Assembly: GCA_963703085.1 (NCBI GenBank)
Contig: OY969789.1
Coordinates: 372,001-436,000 of the forward strand
Direction: 5' to 3'
Origin: DATAEG01 sp963703085
GTDB taxonomy: Bacteria > Actinomycetota > Actinomycetes > Mycobacteriales > Jatrophihabitantaceae
Length of the DNA stretch: 64,000 nt
The position numbers and the translations under genes were made by a program. Below are positions 25,964-34,883 of this stretch, piece by piece. Numbering within the stretch: the first letter of the stretch is position 1; the number at the start of each line of letters is the position of its first letter. The notes beneath the pieces were generated by a model. The model saw nothing but the letters and a program-made list of their open reading frames with translations. It was not told the DNA's origin and made no database searches.

Positions 25964-28405
25964 ATGCCTTCCCCCCGACGTCCCCGCCGGCTTACTCGAC
26001 AGCTCGGTGTTCTGGCGAGCGCAGCGACGCTGGTCGCTGCCCTCGGCACCCCGGCGGCGCAGGCGCTGCCCGCACCCCACCAGGGCTGGGCCAGCACGCA
26101 GCGTCCCGCCACCACTCGCGATGTCACCCTGCCCGGCGGCGATCGCATCCACGTGACGACGCTGGCCGGCGGCGCCACCGCGACCGTGCTGGACCCGGCC
26201 CCACGTGCGAACGGAACCGTTCCGAGTTTCCTGGTCGGCGAGGGGAGCCAGGGGACCACAATCCAGGCTTCGGACGCCAGCCCAGCTACGGCGCCGACAT
26301 CGGTGCCGCTTGGGTCGGCAACGGCGCGGAAGAAGGCGCCTGCTGTGCCGGCCGCTGCCCCGCTGGTCGACCTGCACCTGGACGCGATCGCCAGAGACGG
26401 TCGCACCGGTACCGGGACGGCAGTCGTCTTCGACGTGGTCACCGGCGCCGTCCAGGCAACCCGCCCGCTGCCCGGCGATCCGAGCCTGCCGTGCTCGCCG
26501 GCTCCCTACTCGCAGAGCCCCTGCCTGCAGCTCCCAGCCGGCACGTACTCGGTGATGGGCTTCATCTACACGATGCCCGCCGACAAGCCCAGCACCAGCA
26601 GCGGCCGCACCGTGCTGAACACGTCCCTCGTCGGTGATCCGGAGATGCGGATCGATGCCGAGACCCACTACACGCTGGACGCCCGACGGGCCACCGAGGT
26701 GACCGTGAGCACGCCGGAACACCGCACCCGCGCCAATGACGGCGGCGCCATGCAAATCGGCATGCACCGAGTGGCGGCCAACGGCGTCGCGATCACCGAG
26801 CAGCTGCACGAGTCGCCGGGAACTCAGCTGCAACAGCGGTTCTTCCTGCAGCCGACGAAGCCGGTGCACGTCGGCACGCTGGATGCATTCACTCGGTGGC
26901 GCCTGGAGACGCCGGCAATCGAGATGTCTGTGCCGGGACTGGGGGCGTTGCAGCCGGAGTACTACGACAAGGTCTGGTTCAGCGACACCGCCAGCCAGTA
27001 CCCGTTCTTCGACGGGCATGCCCAGCTGCGGGTCGTTGACGTGGGAACGGGAACCCCGACGGAGATCGCACGCGCGAATCTGCGCGGTGCGCTCGCCGTG
27101 ATCGAGCGTTCGGCCGCCATCCCGGTGGCCGACCAGTCGAATGCCGCGGCTGCCGCTGGGGCACGCATGGTCGCGATCTACAACGACGGCCCGGGGGTGA
27201 ACAGCGATCCAGGCAAAGTCGGCATCCAACTGCACATCCCGACCGTTCGGCTGTCGCATGACGAGGGTGTCGCGCTGCTGTGGCAGGCGCACCGTCGGCA
27301 CCTGCCGGTATCGGTGCGCGGTGAGACGGCGAGCCCGTACCTGTATGACCTCGTCTACGCCGAGCATCAGCAGATCCCCCGGCAACTGCACTTCGTGGCG
27401 CGCACTCGGACCTTGGCATCGGTGACTCGTCACTTCGACGGACAGCCCTCGATCGACAGCACGTTCAGCGAGGCCTCCTACGAGTTCCAACCATTCGACG
27501 ACTTCTCCATCACCACACTGCTTCCGCTTCAGGGAGGTCCGCGGACGAGGACCGACTACCACGTCTCAGATCCGAATACCCGGTGGTCGTTTGCGGTCCT
27601 GACCCCCGAGTCGAAGTACAACCACATCTTCAGCGATCCGCCCGTCGACGCCATGGCGCTGTCAACCAACGACACGGTGACCTATCGGCCCGGCGAACAC
27701 ACGGCGGACACCTGGGGCAGCGCGCCGGTGACGCCGGGGATCAGCCAACGCGAGCCGCTGGAGCGATCGGGCGACCGGATGCGGGTACACGTGACCGGAT
27801 TCGTCGACGCATCGGGTCATAGCGGGGATGCTGCAACCAGCGCGTTCCCCGGTGGTCTGCGGACCGACTTCGCGCTGTACGCCGGCAGCACCTTGCTGGC
27901 TGAGACGACGCATCTGCCGGCCGGAGTCATCTCGGTGCCTACCGACGATTCCACCTACCGGATGACCTTCGAGCAGGACAATCCGCAGAGCTGGACGCAG
28001 CTGTCGACGCACACCGAGGCAGAGTGGACCTGGAGATCAAGCCATGTGGCGGTGGGCAGTTCCGCCGTCGAGCCGCTGATCGTGGCCGACTATGACGTGA
28101 GCACCGACCTGCACAATCGCGTTGCCGCGGCGCGCGGCCGGCACCGGGTCACGGTCGGGCTCAACCTCGGTCATCAGGCCGGCGCCGCAGCATCGACGAT
28201 CACCGGCGCCACGGTGGCGGCCTCCTACGACGACGGCGCCACCTGGGCGCCCGCCGAGGTGCACCGGACGCAGTCCGGCCGATACCAGGTGAGCCTGCCG
28301 GCGGGCCACGGCTTCGTGTCGCTGCGCCTCACCGCAGCGGACTCCGCCGGCGGAACCCTGCGCCAGGAGGTCACCCGCGCCTTCTACATCGGATCCGGGC
28401 ACTGA
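25964..28405 (+). CDS. Secreted protein with a PA-like domain, no visible peptidase domain
   Basis: An 813-residue exported protein. Residues 1-36 are a signal peptide (basic start, hydrophobic 'LASAATLVAALGTPAAQA'). A protease-associated-like insert lies at about residues 365-440 ('NLRGALAVIERSAAIPVADQSNAAAAAGARMVAIYNDG'). The rest is beta-rich ('YTLDARRATEVTVSTPE', 'MRVHVTGFVD'). The pattern resembles the C-terminal accessory half of large actinobacterial S8 subtilases, but no Asp/His/Ser catalytic motifs are visible. It may bind extracellular protein or be an orphaned accessory part. The gene has its own leader and no operon partners. Confidence 0.65.
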   Translation: MPSPRRPRRLTRQLGVLASAATLVAALGTPAAQALPAPHQGWASTQRPATTRDVTLPGGDRIHVTTLAGGATATVLDPAPRANGTVPSFLVGEGSQGTTIQASDASPATAPTSVPLGSATARKKAPAVPAAAPLVDLHLDAIARDGRTGTGTAVVFDVVTGAVQATRPLPGDPSLPCSPAPYSQSPCLQLPAGTYSVMGFIYTMPADKPSTSSGRTVLNTSLVGDPEMRIDAETHYTLDARRATEVTVSTPEHRTRANDGGAMQIGMHRVAANGVAITEQLHESPGTQLQQRFFLQPTKPVHVGTLDAFTRWRLETPAIEMSVPGLGALQPEYYDKVWFSDTASQYPFFDGHAQLRVVDVGTGTPTEIARANLRGALAVIERSAAIPVADQSNAAAAAGARMVAIYNDGPGVNSDPGKVGIQLHIPTVRLSHDEGVALLWQAHRRHLPVSVRGETASPYLYDLVYAEHQQIPRQLHFVARTRTLASVTRHFDGQPSIDSTFSEASYEFQPFDDFSITTLLPLQGGPRTRTDYHVSDPNTRWSFAVLTPESKYNHIFSDPPVDAMALSTNDTVTYRPGEHTADTWGSAPVTPGISQREPLERSGDRMRVHVTGFVDASGHSGDAATSAFPGGLRTDFALYAGSTLLAETTHLPAGVISVPTDDSTYRMTFEQDNPQSWTQLSTHTEAEWTWRSSHVAVGSSAVEPLIVADYDVSTDLHNRVAAARGRHRVTVGLNLGHQAGAAASTITGATVAASYDDGATWAPAEVHRTQSGRYQVSLPAGHGFVSLRLTAADSAGGTLRQEVTRAFYIGSGH

Positions 28406-28461
28406 CCCCGGCTGATCGCCGATCTGCTGCACCGCGGTGAGCGACCGTCGTCATGTCCGGA

Positions 28462-28758
28462 TCATCTGCCGGTCCGGCGGGTGAACCCGCGCACCACCGG
28501 GCGGCGAGACTCGCGCGCCGCCCAGCAGGCAGCGTGCCAGTGCCGCCGGTTCGCCGCATCGAGCTCGTCCGCCGGCCAGGTGACGACGTGCGGCACGCGC
28601 ACGATCTCCTGGTCGCATCCTGGGCACCGATAGAGCCGTGCTGATGCCGTGAGGGTGCGCACAACGAACGGCCGACCGTCGAACAGCTCCTCACGCTGCG
28701 CCGCCACCGGGCGCGCCGACCGCACGTCCGGCTCGACGCGACGATTGTGACGAGGCAT
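28462..28758 (-). CDS. Small Cys/His protein, conserved actinobacterial hypothetical
   Basis: A 98-residue protein with 'LYRCPGCDQEI' and 'RRHWHAACWAARE', giving a CxxC ... HxHxxC arrangement likely to bind one zinc ion. The ends are basic ('RPVVRGFTRRTGR'). Proteins of this type are widespread in actinobacteria under vague names. No function is known. It ends between the secreted protein gene and the dehydrogenase gene without an operon partner. Confidence 0.65.
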   Translation of the reverse strand: MPRHNRRVEPDVRSARPVAAQREELFDGRPFVVRTLTASARLYRCPGCDQEIVRVPHVVTWPADELDAANRRHWHAACWAARESRRPVVRGFTRRTGR

Positions 28759-28816
28759 CCCTCGACGGTAGCGACTGCGTCAGCGCGACGGCGACAAGCG
28801 CAGCCGCCACGGTGGA

Positions 28817-30598
28817 TCAGTAGTCGCGGAAGCCCATCCCGGTCTTCCGGCCGAGCCGACCGGCAGTAACCAGATGCTCCAGCAGGGGCGCCGGCGCGAA
28901 GCCGGGCTCCCGGAACTCCAAGTACAGCTCGCGCTGGATGGCCAGCGCCACGTCGAGTCCGACGACATCCAGCAGCTCGAACGGACCCATCGGATACCCG
29001 CAGCCGACCTTCATCGCCGCATCGATGTCATCAGCGCTGGCGTAGTGCGCCTCCAGCATCTTGATCGCGTCGTTAAGGTACGGGAACAGCAGGGCGTTGA
29101 CGATGAAACCGGACCGGTCTCCGCAGCGCACCGGGTGTTTGCCGAGCCGGCGCACCACGTCGAGCGCGGCCGCCTCGGTGGCCGGTGCGGTGGCGACCGT
29201 AGAGACAACCTCGACGAGTTTCATCACCTGTGCCGGGTTGAAGAAGTGCAGCCCCACCACATCGCCAGCGCGGGCTTGTCCCGCGGCTGCCGCGCAGTCG
29301 ATCACCGGCAGGCTCGAGGTCGTCGTGGCCAGCACGGTGCCCGGCTTGCAGATCTCCGCGAAGTCGGCGAACAGCGCCCGCTTGACCGACAGCTCCTCGA
29401 TCACGGCCTCGACGACGAGATCGCGATCAGCCAGCTCGTCGACGGCCGTGGTCGCGGTGATGCGGGTGAGTGCGGTGTCTCGGTCGGCGGCGGACAGCTT
29501 GCCGCGCTGCACCGCCTTCTCCAACGAACGCTCGATGCCGCCGCGCACCGCCGCGATTTTCTCGGTGCTGCGGGCCACGAAGAGCACGTCGAATCCGGAC
29601 TTCGCGAAGACCTCCACGATGCCGGTCGCCATCGTTCCAGAGCCGACGACGCCCACCCTGGCGATCGAGCTCCCGGTTTGATCGTGCGGCACGGCATCCA
29701 CCGGGGTGAGCGCGTCCGCGACGACAGTGGAGGAATCCGGCCGGTCGTAGGTGTAGAAGCCGCGGCCGGTCTTCCGGCCGAGCAACCCGGCACTGATCAT
29801 CTGCTTGAAGATCGGTGTCGGCGCGTGCAGCCGGTCGCGTCCCTGCTTGTACATCGTGTCGAGGATCTCGAATGCGGTATCCAGCCCGATCAGGTCGAGC
29901 AAAGCCAGCGGGCCCATCGGCAACCCGCAGCCGAGCCGCATGGCCGCGTCGATGTCCTCCCGGCTGGCGTAACGACTCTCGTACATGGACGCTGCGTGGT
30001 TGAGGTAACCGAACAGCAGAGCGTTGGCGATGAAGCCGGCGCGGTCGCCGATCGTTACATCCGTCTTGCCCAGCTGCTGCACGAAGGCTTCGACGTCATC
30101 GACGACGTCGGACTCGGTGACCACGCTGCGCACCACCTCGACCAGCTTCATCACCGGCGCCGGGTTGAAGAAGTGCAGTCCGACGACCTTGCCCGGCCGT
30201 TGCGTCGCCACCGCGATCTCGGTCACCGACAGCGACGACGTGTTCGTCGCGAGGATCGCCTCGGGCTGGCACACGCCGTCCAGCGCAGCCAGGATCGAGC
30301 GCTTCAGCGCCAGCTGCTCAGGGACGGCCTCGACTGCCAGATCGACGTCGGCCAGCGCCGCCAGATCGGTGCCGAACGCGATGCGCTCCAGCAGCGCCCG
30401 TTGTTCGGCGTCGGTCAGCTTGCCCCGCTCGACTGCTCGCTCGGTGGAGTGCTCGACGTGCCGGCGCCCGCGCTGCAGGGCATCCTGATCACGTTCGACA
30501 GCCACGACCCGCAGGCCGCGTCGTGCGAAGACCTCGGCGATACCGGCGCCCATGGTGCCCAGTCCGACGACTCCGACGGTGCGGAACTCACGTGGCAT
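28817..30598 (-). CDS. 3-hydroxyacyl-CoA dehydrogenase, two fused copies
   Basis: A 593-residue protein made of two complete 3-hydroxybutyryl-CoA dehydrogenase units of about 290 residues. Each has an NAD site ('GLGTMGAG' near residue 12 and 'GSGTMATG' near 316), a catalytic His in 'GLHFFNPAPVMKLVEVV' / 'GLHFFNPAQVMKLVEVV', and the 'SGFIVNALLFPYLN'-type C-terminal domain. Both active sites look intact. It would reduce acetoacetyl-CoA to 3-hydroxybutyryl-CoA or act in beta-oxidation. It is the last gene of a three-gene operon with the aldehyde dehydrogenase and GMC oxidoreductase. Confidence 0.9.
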   Translation of the reverse strand: MPREFRTVGVVGLGTMGAGIAEVFARRGLRVVAVERDQDALQRGRRHVEHSTERAVERGKLTDAEQRALLERIAFGTDLAALADVDLAVEAVPEQLALKRSILAALDGVCQPEAILATNTSSLSVTEIAVATQRPGKVVGLHFFNPAPVMKLVEVVRSVVTESDVVDDVEAFVQQLGKTDVTIGDRAGFIANALLFGYLNHAASMYESRYASREDIDAAMRLGCGLPMGPLALLDLIGLDTAFEILDTMYKQGRDRLHAPTPIFKQMISAGLLGRKTGRGFYTYDRPDSSTVVADALTPVDAVPHDQTGSSIARVGVVGSGTMATGIVEVFAKSGFDVLFVARSTEKIAAVRGGIERSLEKAVQRGKLSAADRDTALTRITATTAVDELADRDLVVEAVIEELSVKRALFADFAEICKPGTVLATTTSSLPVIDCAAAAGQARAGDVVGLHFFNPAQVMKLVEVVSTVATAPATEAAALDVVRRLGKHPVRCGDRSGFIVNALLFPYLNDAIKMLEAHYASADDIDAAMKVGCGYPMGPFELLDVVGLDVALAIQRELYLEFREPGFAPAPLLEHLVTAGRLGRKTGMGFRDY

Positions 30599-30604
30599 GG
30601 CTGA

Positions 30605-32071
30605 TCATCTGCCCCAACGAGCTTGCACCAGCGTCATCATGCGCTTGATCGCTTCCGGCTTTCGCTGGAACGTCGTCACGTCGATGACCGCCGGCGCCCG
30701 CTTCTTGGTCACCGCATGCGACCAGGCAAACTCGCGCAATCCGTCCGGGCCGTGGATGCGGCCGAAGCCGGAATCGGCCACGCCACCGAACGGGAGCGAC
30801 GGCACCGACGCGAAGGTGAGAACCGAGTTGATGCTCACCATGCCCGAGCGCAGCCGAGCGGCGATGGTCCGGCCGTGGTGCGCGCTGTAGACCGCTGCGC
30901 CCAGACCGAAGGAGATGCCGTTCGCGCGCGCTACCGCGGCGTCCTCGTCGGGGACCCGGGTGACCGTGAGGACGGGCCCGAAGGTCTCCTCCCGCTCCAC
31001 GGCTGCCGTTTCCGGAACGTCGGCCAGCACCACCGGATCGACGTACGGCGCCCGCACCGATTCGCGCCCACCCACCAGCGCGGTCGCCCCGGCCTGCAAC
31101 GCCTCATCGATGTGCCGGGCGATCACGTCCAGCTGACTCGGCATGGTGATCGGCCCGTAGTCGGCGTTGCGATCATCACCGGGGCGCAGTTGCCGCGCCC
31201 GGGACACCAACGAGGTCACGAAGGCGTCGTACACCGAGTCCACCACGTACACCCGCTCGATGCCGATGCAGGTCTGTCCGGCATTGGCCAGGCCGCCCCA
31301 GGCCGCGGCGTCTGCAGCCGCTTCGACGTCGGCATCGCCGGCCACGATCATCGCGTCCTTGCCGCCGCACTCGATGACGACGGGGGTGAGCGTCTCGGCG
31401 CAGGCCGCCATCACCTTCTTGCCGGTGGCCGTCGAGCCGGTGAAGGCCAGCTTGTCGACACCGGAGCGGCACAGCGCCGCGCCGGTCTCCCCGAACCCGG
31501 TGATCAGGCTGAGCACCGGGTGCTCCGGGACGATCCGGCCGAACGACCGCACCAGCCACGCCCCCACCGCGGACGTGTACTCACTCGGCTTGAACACCAC
31601 CGCGTTCCCGGCCGCAAGTGCGTAGCTGATCGAACCCAGCGGCGTGTGCACCGGGTAGTTCCACGGGCCGAGCACACCGACCACCCCGTACGGCCGGTAC
31701 TCGACGCTGGCACTGTGGTTGACCGCGAGGAGCCCGGAGCCGGCCCGGCTGCGGCCGAGCACCTTCGGCGCATGCCGGGCTGCCCAGTCCAGATGCTCGA
31801 TCGCGATGGCGATCTCGATCAGGGCGTCGTCGTCGGGCTTTCCGTTCTCCTCGTGCATCAGTGCGGCAAGCTCGTTGGCATGCTTCGCGAGCCAGCCGCG
31901 CCAGGCACGCAACCGGGCCGCGCGCCCTGAGAAGCCCAAGTCGGCCCACCATCGCGCCGCCGGGCGAGCCGCGTCGACGACCTCCTGAACGCGCTGCGGC
32001 GCATCGACCGGGAACGTGCCGACCACTTCCCCGCTCGCCGGGTTGACGGACTCGAACGTCTCGGCTGTCAT
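30605..32071 (-). CDS. Aldehyde dehydrogenase, succinate-semialdehyde type
   Basis: A 488-residue NAD(P)-dependent aldehyde dehydrogenase. The catalytic Cys is in 'GGLANAGQTCIGIERVYV' and the general base Glu in 'VIECGGKDAMIV'; the 'ECGGKDA' spelling is typical of the succinate-semialdehyde dehydrogenase branch of actinobacteria. 'LGPWNYPVHTPL' and 'FTGSTATGKKV' form the cofactor site. The start overlaps the GMC oxidoreductase stop by 4 bases and the dehydrogenase follows after 6 bases, so the three act in one operon, possibly alcohol to aldehyde to acid. Confidence 0.88.
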   Translation of the reverse strand: MTAETFESVNPASGEVVGTFPVDAPQRVQEVVDAARPAARWWADLGFSGRAARLRAWRGWLAKHANELAALMHEENGKPDDDALIEIAIAIEHLDWAARHAPKVLGRSRAGSGLLAVNHSASVEYRPYGVVGVLGPWNYPVHTPLGSISYALAAGNAVVFKPSEYTSAVGAWLVRSFGRIVPEHPVLSLITGFGETGAALCRSGVDKLAFTGSTATGKKVMAACAETLTPVVIECGGKDAMIVAGDADVEAAADAAAWGGLANAGQTCIGIERVYVVDSVYDAFVTSLVSRARQLRPGDDRNADYGPITMPSQLDVIARHIDEALQAGATALVGGRESVRAPYVDPVVLADVPETAAVEREETFGPVLTVTRVPDEDAAVARANGISFGLGAAVYSAHHGRTIAARLRSGMVSINSVLTFASVPSLPFGGVADSGFGRIHGPDGLREFAWSHAVTKKRAPAVIDVTTFQRKPEAIKRMMTLVQARWGR

Positions 32072-33651
32072 CGAGTGGCTCCCTTGACGAGATCTGCGGC
32101 GCGCTCGGCGATGGCGATGGTCGGGGCGTTGGTGTTGCCGCGCGGCACGCTCGGCATGACCGATGCGTCCACCACGCGCAGCGCGTCTACCCCGCGCACC
32201 TTCAGCTCAGGATCGACGACGTCCTCGTCATCCGGTCCCATCGCGCAGGTGGACGTGGGGTGATAGAGCGTGGTCAGTTTCTCGCGGACGAACCGCTCGA
32301 GGTCTGCCGTCGAGGTCGCGCGCGGCCCGGGCGCGCACTCGGCACGCCGGTGCTTGCGCAGCGCTGGTTGCTCCGCGATCTCCCGGGCCAACCGGACTCC
32401 GGCCACGATGGTGTCCAGGTCGCGGCGCTCGGTGAGATAGCCGGCGTCGATCGCCACCCGATGCCGCGGGTCGGCCGAGCGCAGGCTGACCTGACCGCGG
32501 CTGGCCACGTCGACGAGCACCGAGAAGATGGACATCCCGGTGCCCGGCGAGGGCCGGGTGCCGTGCTCGTTGATGATCCCGGGCACCATGTGCAGCTGCA
32601 GGTCGGGCGCCGCGGCCCCCGGTGCGCCGCGCACGAAACCGCACACCTCCGCGACCGGGCTGGTCAACGGGCCGCTGTGCCGCGCCATCCATCTACCGAG
32701 TTGGGGCAACGTCTCGGACGCATACAGGTCGGCCACCCCCTCGGTGAACCAGCAGACCGGTGCGAGGGGGTGGTCCTGCAGCCGCGCACCGACGTTCGGT
32801 GCGTCCACCAGCACGTCGACCCCGTGCTCGCGCAGATGTGTTGCAGGCCCGATGCCGGACAGCATCAGCAGCTGCGGCGTATTGATCGCGCCCGCGGACA
32901 GGATGACCTCACCTGCCGCCGCCGCGACGACCCGGCGGCCGGCGTGGTCGTACTCGACCGCCGTGGCGCGGCCCGCGCTGACGACGACGCGATTCACCAG
33001 CGCATCGGTGTGCACGGTCAGGTTCGCGCGGCGCTGCGCCGGCCGCAGGTAGGCGTCCGCAGTCGACCAGCGCCGGCCACGGCGCTGAGTCACCTGGAAC
33101 AGTCCGGCGCCGTCCTGGGTCGCGCCGTTGACGTCGTCGTTGGCCGGGATGCCGGCTTCGATCGTGGCGGCGAGCATCTCCCGAGAGATCTGGTGCGGGT
33201 GGCTCTGGTCCTCGACGCGCAACGGCCCGCCGGCACCGTGGAACTCGCTGGCGCCGCGGGCGTTGTCCTCGGCCCGGATGAAATAGGGCAGCAGGTCGTC
33301 GTAACCCCAGCCCGAGCACCCAGCGTCGCGCCAGGTGTCGTAGTCCAGCCGGTTGCCACGCACGTACAGCATCGCGTTGATCGACGAGCAGCCGCCGAGC
33401 ACTTTGCCACGCGGCCAGAACACCCGGCGCCCGCCGAGCTCTGCCTGGGGCTGCGTCGAGTAGTTCCAGTCGTAGCGGGACTTGAACAGCCGGTAGAACG
33501 CCGCCGGCATCTGGATCTCGTCGGCGTCGTCCGGACCTCCGGCCTCGAGCAACAGGACGGAGCAGTCCGGATCCTCGCTCAACCGGGCGGCCAGCACGCA
33601 TCCCGCGCTGCCGGCGCCGACGATCACGAAGTCGTAGGTTCCGTCGGCCAT
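32068..33651 (-). CDS. GMC family FAD-dependent oxidoreductase
   Basis: A 527-residue glucose-methanol-choline oxidoreductase. The FAD dinucleotide motif is 'VIVGAGSAGCVLAARLSED'; signature 1 is seen around 'VLGGCSSINAMLYVRG' and signature 2 as 'SAGAINTPQLLMLSGIG'. The C-terminal active-site His occurs in 'LYHPTSTCAMG'. It would oxidise a primary alcohol, with choline dehydrogenase as the nearest well-known relative. It is first in an operon with a semialdehyde dehydrogenase and a 3-hydroxyacyl-CoA dehydrogenase. The substrate is unknown. Confidence 0.88.
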   Translation of the reverse strand: MADGTYDFVIVGAGSAGCVLAARLSEDPDCSVLLLEAGGPDDADEIQMPAAFYRLFKSRYDWNYSTQPQAELGGRRVFWPRGKVLGGCSSINAMLYVRGNRLDYDTWRDAGCSGWGYDDLLPYFIRAEDNARGASEFHGAGGPLRVEDQSHPHQISREMLAATIEAGIPANDDVNGATQDGAGLFQVTQRRGRRWSTADAYLRPAQRRANLTVHTDALVNRVVVSAGRATAVEYDHAGRRVVAAAAGEVILSAGAINTPQLLMLSGIGPATHLREHGVDVLVDAPNVGARLQDHPLAPVCWFTEGVADLYASETLPQLGRWMARHSGPLTSPVAEVCGFVRGAPGAAAPDLQLHMVPGIINEHGTRPSPGTGMSIFSVLVDVASRGQVSLRSADPRHRVAIDAGYLTERRDLDTIVAGVRLAREIAEQPALRKHRRAECAPGPRATSTADLERFVREKLTTLYHPTSTCAMGPDDEDVVDPELKVRGVDALRVVDASVMPSVPRGNTNAPTIAIAERAADLVKGATR

Positions 33652-33661
33652 TCCCCGAGGC

Positions 33662-33673
33662 TACTGGCGGGTA
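33662..33673. promoter_or_regulatory. Weak TACTG-GC-GGGTA match upstream of the GMC operon
   Basis: TACTGGCGGGTA matches the TACCG-NN-CGGTA pattern at eight of ten fixed bases and is 11 bases before the GMC start codon. The match is weak and could be chance. It is listed because the operon contains a 3-hydroxyacyl-CoA dehydrogenase. Confidence 0.2.
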
Positions 33674-33735
33674 ACCGCGCGGGCCAGCCAGCCGAGGCCA
33701 GGCCCACACTCCACCGCCCGCTCGTTCCCCCTTTT

Positions 33736-33791
33736 CGCGATGATCAAGGCGAGATCTGGGCTATAGCTCGAATCTCGCCTTGATCATCGCG
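33736..33791. repeat. 56-bp palindromic element (copy 1), after nucS
   Basis: Arms 33736-33755 (CGCGATGATCAAGGCGAGAT) and 33772-33791 are a perfect 20-bp inverted repeat around a 16-base loop whose centre is GCTATAGC. It lies between the nucS stop and the GMC start, both on the minus strand. No T run follows in either direction, so it is not a standard intrinsic terminator, although it can fold strongly. The element at 35726 has the same outer arms and centre. Confidence 0.75.
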
Positions 33792-33806
33792 GTTAGAAGA
33801 GGCCGA

Positions 33807-34484
33807 TTAGAAGAGGCGTTGGGACGGATCGTCGACGCCGCGCAGCGCGTCGTAGTCCAGTACCAGGCAGCGGATCCCGCGGTCCTGGGCGAGCGTGCGC
33901 GCCTGCGGCTTGATCTCCTGCGCCGCGAACACGCCGCGCACCGGGGCGAGCAGCGGGTCCCGGTTGAGCAACTCCAGATAGCGGGTGAGCTGCTCGACCC
34001 CGTCGATCTCGCCGCGCCGCTTGATCTCGACGGCGACGGCGACGCCGTCGGGATCGCGCGCCATGATGTCGACCGGTCCGATCGGCGTCGGAAACTCCCG
34101 GCGCACCAGGCGATGCCCGGAGCCGAGCAGTTCGATCTGCTCGGCGAGCAATTTCTGCAAGTGCGCCTCGACGCCGTCTTTGACCAGGCCCGGGTCCGCG
34201 CCGAGTTCATGCTGCAGTTCGCCGAGGATCTCCTCGACCGTGATGATGAGCTGCTCGCCGGCCTTGTTGGTCACCGTCCAGATGGCCGCCGCACCGTCGA
34301 GGCCGGCCGACTCCTTGAGCACACACGGCGGGCTCATCCAGTTCAGCGGCTTGTAGGAGCCTCCGTCGGAATGCACCAGCACGCTGCCGTCGGCCTTGAC
34401 CAGCAGCAGCCTGGTGGCGCTGGGCAAGTGGGCGGTCAGCCGCCCGACGTAGTCCACGCTGCACCGGGCAATCACCACTCGCAC
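33807..34484 (-). CDS. nucS: Mismatch-specific endonuclease NucS (EndoMS)
   Basis: A 225-residue nuclease that cuts both strands at G-T and related mismatches, the mismatch repair system of actinobacteria that lack MutS/MutL. The catalytic D-ExK is visible in 'GPVDIMARDPDGVAVAVEIKRRGEIDGVEQL'. The N-terminal beta domain 'MRVVIARCSVDYVGRLTAHLPSATRLLLVKADGSVLVH' dimerises and contacts DNA. The last residues 'SQRLF' resemble a sliding-clamp binding motif. It is divergent from the aldo/keto reductase, with the 72-bp repeats between them. NucS near murA/atp is also seen in mycobacteria. Confidence 0.93.
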   Translation of the reverse strand: MRVVIARCSVDYVGRLTAHLPSATRLLLVKADGSVLVHSDGGSYKPLNWMSPPCVLKESAGLDGAAAIWTVTNKAGEQLIITVEEILGELQHELGADPGLVKDGVEAHLQKLLAEQIELLGSGHRLVRREFPTPIGPVDIMARDPDGVAVAVEIKRRGEIDGVEQLTRYLELLNRDPLLAPVRGVFAAQEIKPQARTLAQDRGIRCLVLDYDALRGVDDPSQRLF

Positions 34485-34578
34485 GAGCCGTGACGTTACC
34501 CGGACGCGCCATCCCCCGGCGGCCGGTAGACCACCGCCTGGTGGGTAGAGTTATCCGCAGCTGAAACCCACGGCGCCA

Positions 34579-34866
34579 TAAGTACGATGGAAAACACCGC
34601 CGACGGTAGGTCCCGGCGGTCGCGACTGCGACGCCTGCGGAACAGGCGCCTAAGTACGATGGAAAACACCGCCGACCGTAGGTCCAGGCGGTCGCGACTG
34701 CGACGCCTGCGGAGCAGGCGCCTAAGTACGATGGAAAACACCGCCGACCGTAGGTCCAGGCGGTCGCGACTGCGACGCCTGCGGAGCAGGCGCCTAAGTA
34801 CGATGGAAAACACCGCCGACCGTAGGTCCAGGCGGTCGCGACTGCGACGCCTGCGGAGCAGGCGCA
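34579..34866. repeat. Four direct 72-bp tandem repeats
   Basis: Four head-to-tail units start at 34579, 34651, 34723 and 34795, each beginning TAAGTACGATGGAAAACACC. Units 2 and 3 are identical and unit 4 differs only at its last base; unit 1 differs at about three positions. Each unit contains the perfect hairpin CGCCTGC-GGA-GCAGGCG and a second imperfect one around GACC-GTA-GGTC. Each also has TACGAT, which could be a -10 element. The period is a multiple of three and one plus-strand frame is open throughout, encoding an arginine-rich 24-residue unit in frame with the downstream reductase. There are no spacers. Confidence 0.85.
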
Positions 34867-34883
34867 ATAGACAAGGAGAACCC

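Noticed and set aside
34579..34866. CRISPR array made of 72-bp repeats
   Set aside because: The units are directly joined with no variable spacers, longer than typical CRISPR repeats, and no cas genes are present.
34587..34883. N-terminal extension of the aldo/keto reductase
   Set aside because: The frame is open, but the GTG at 34884 has a good ribosome binding site and gives the family's normal N-terminus; the repeat-encoded part is arginine-rich and unlike any reductase. Kept only as a possibility in the findings.
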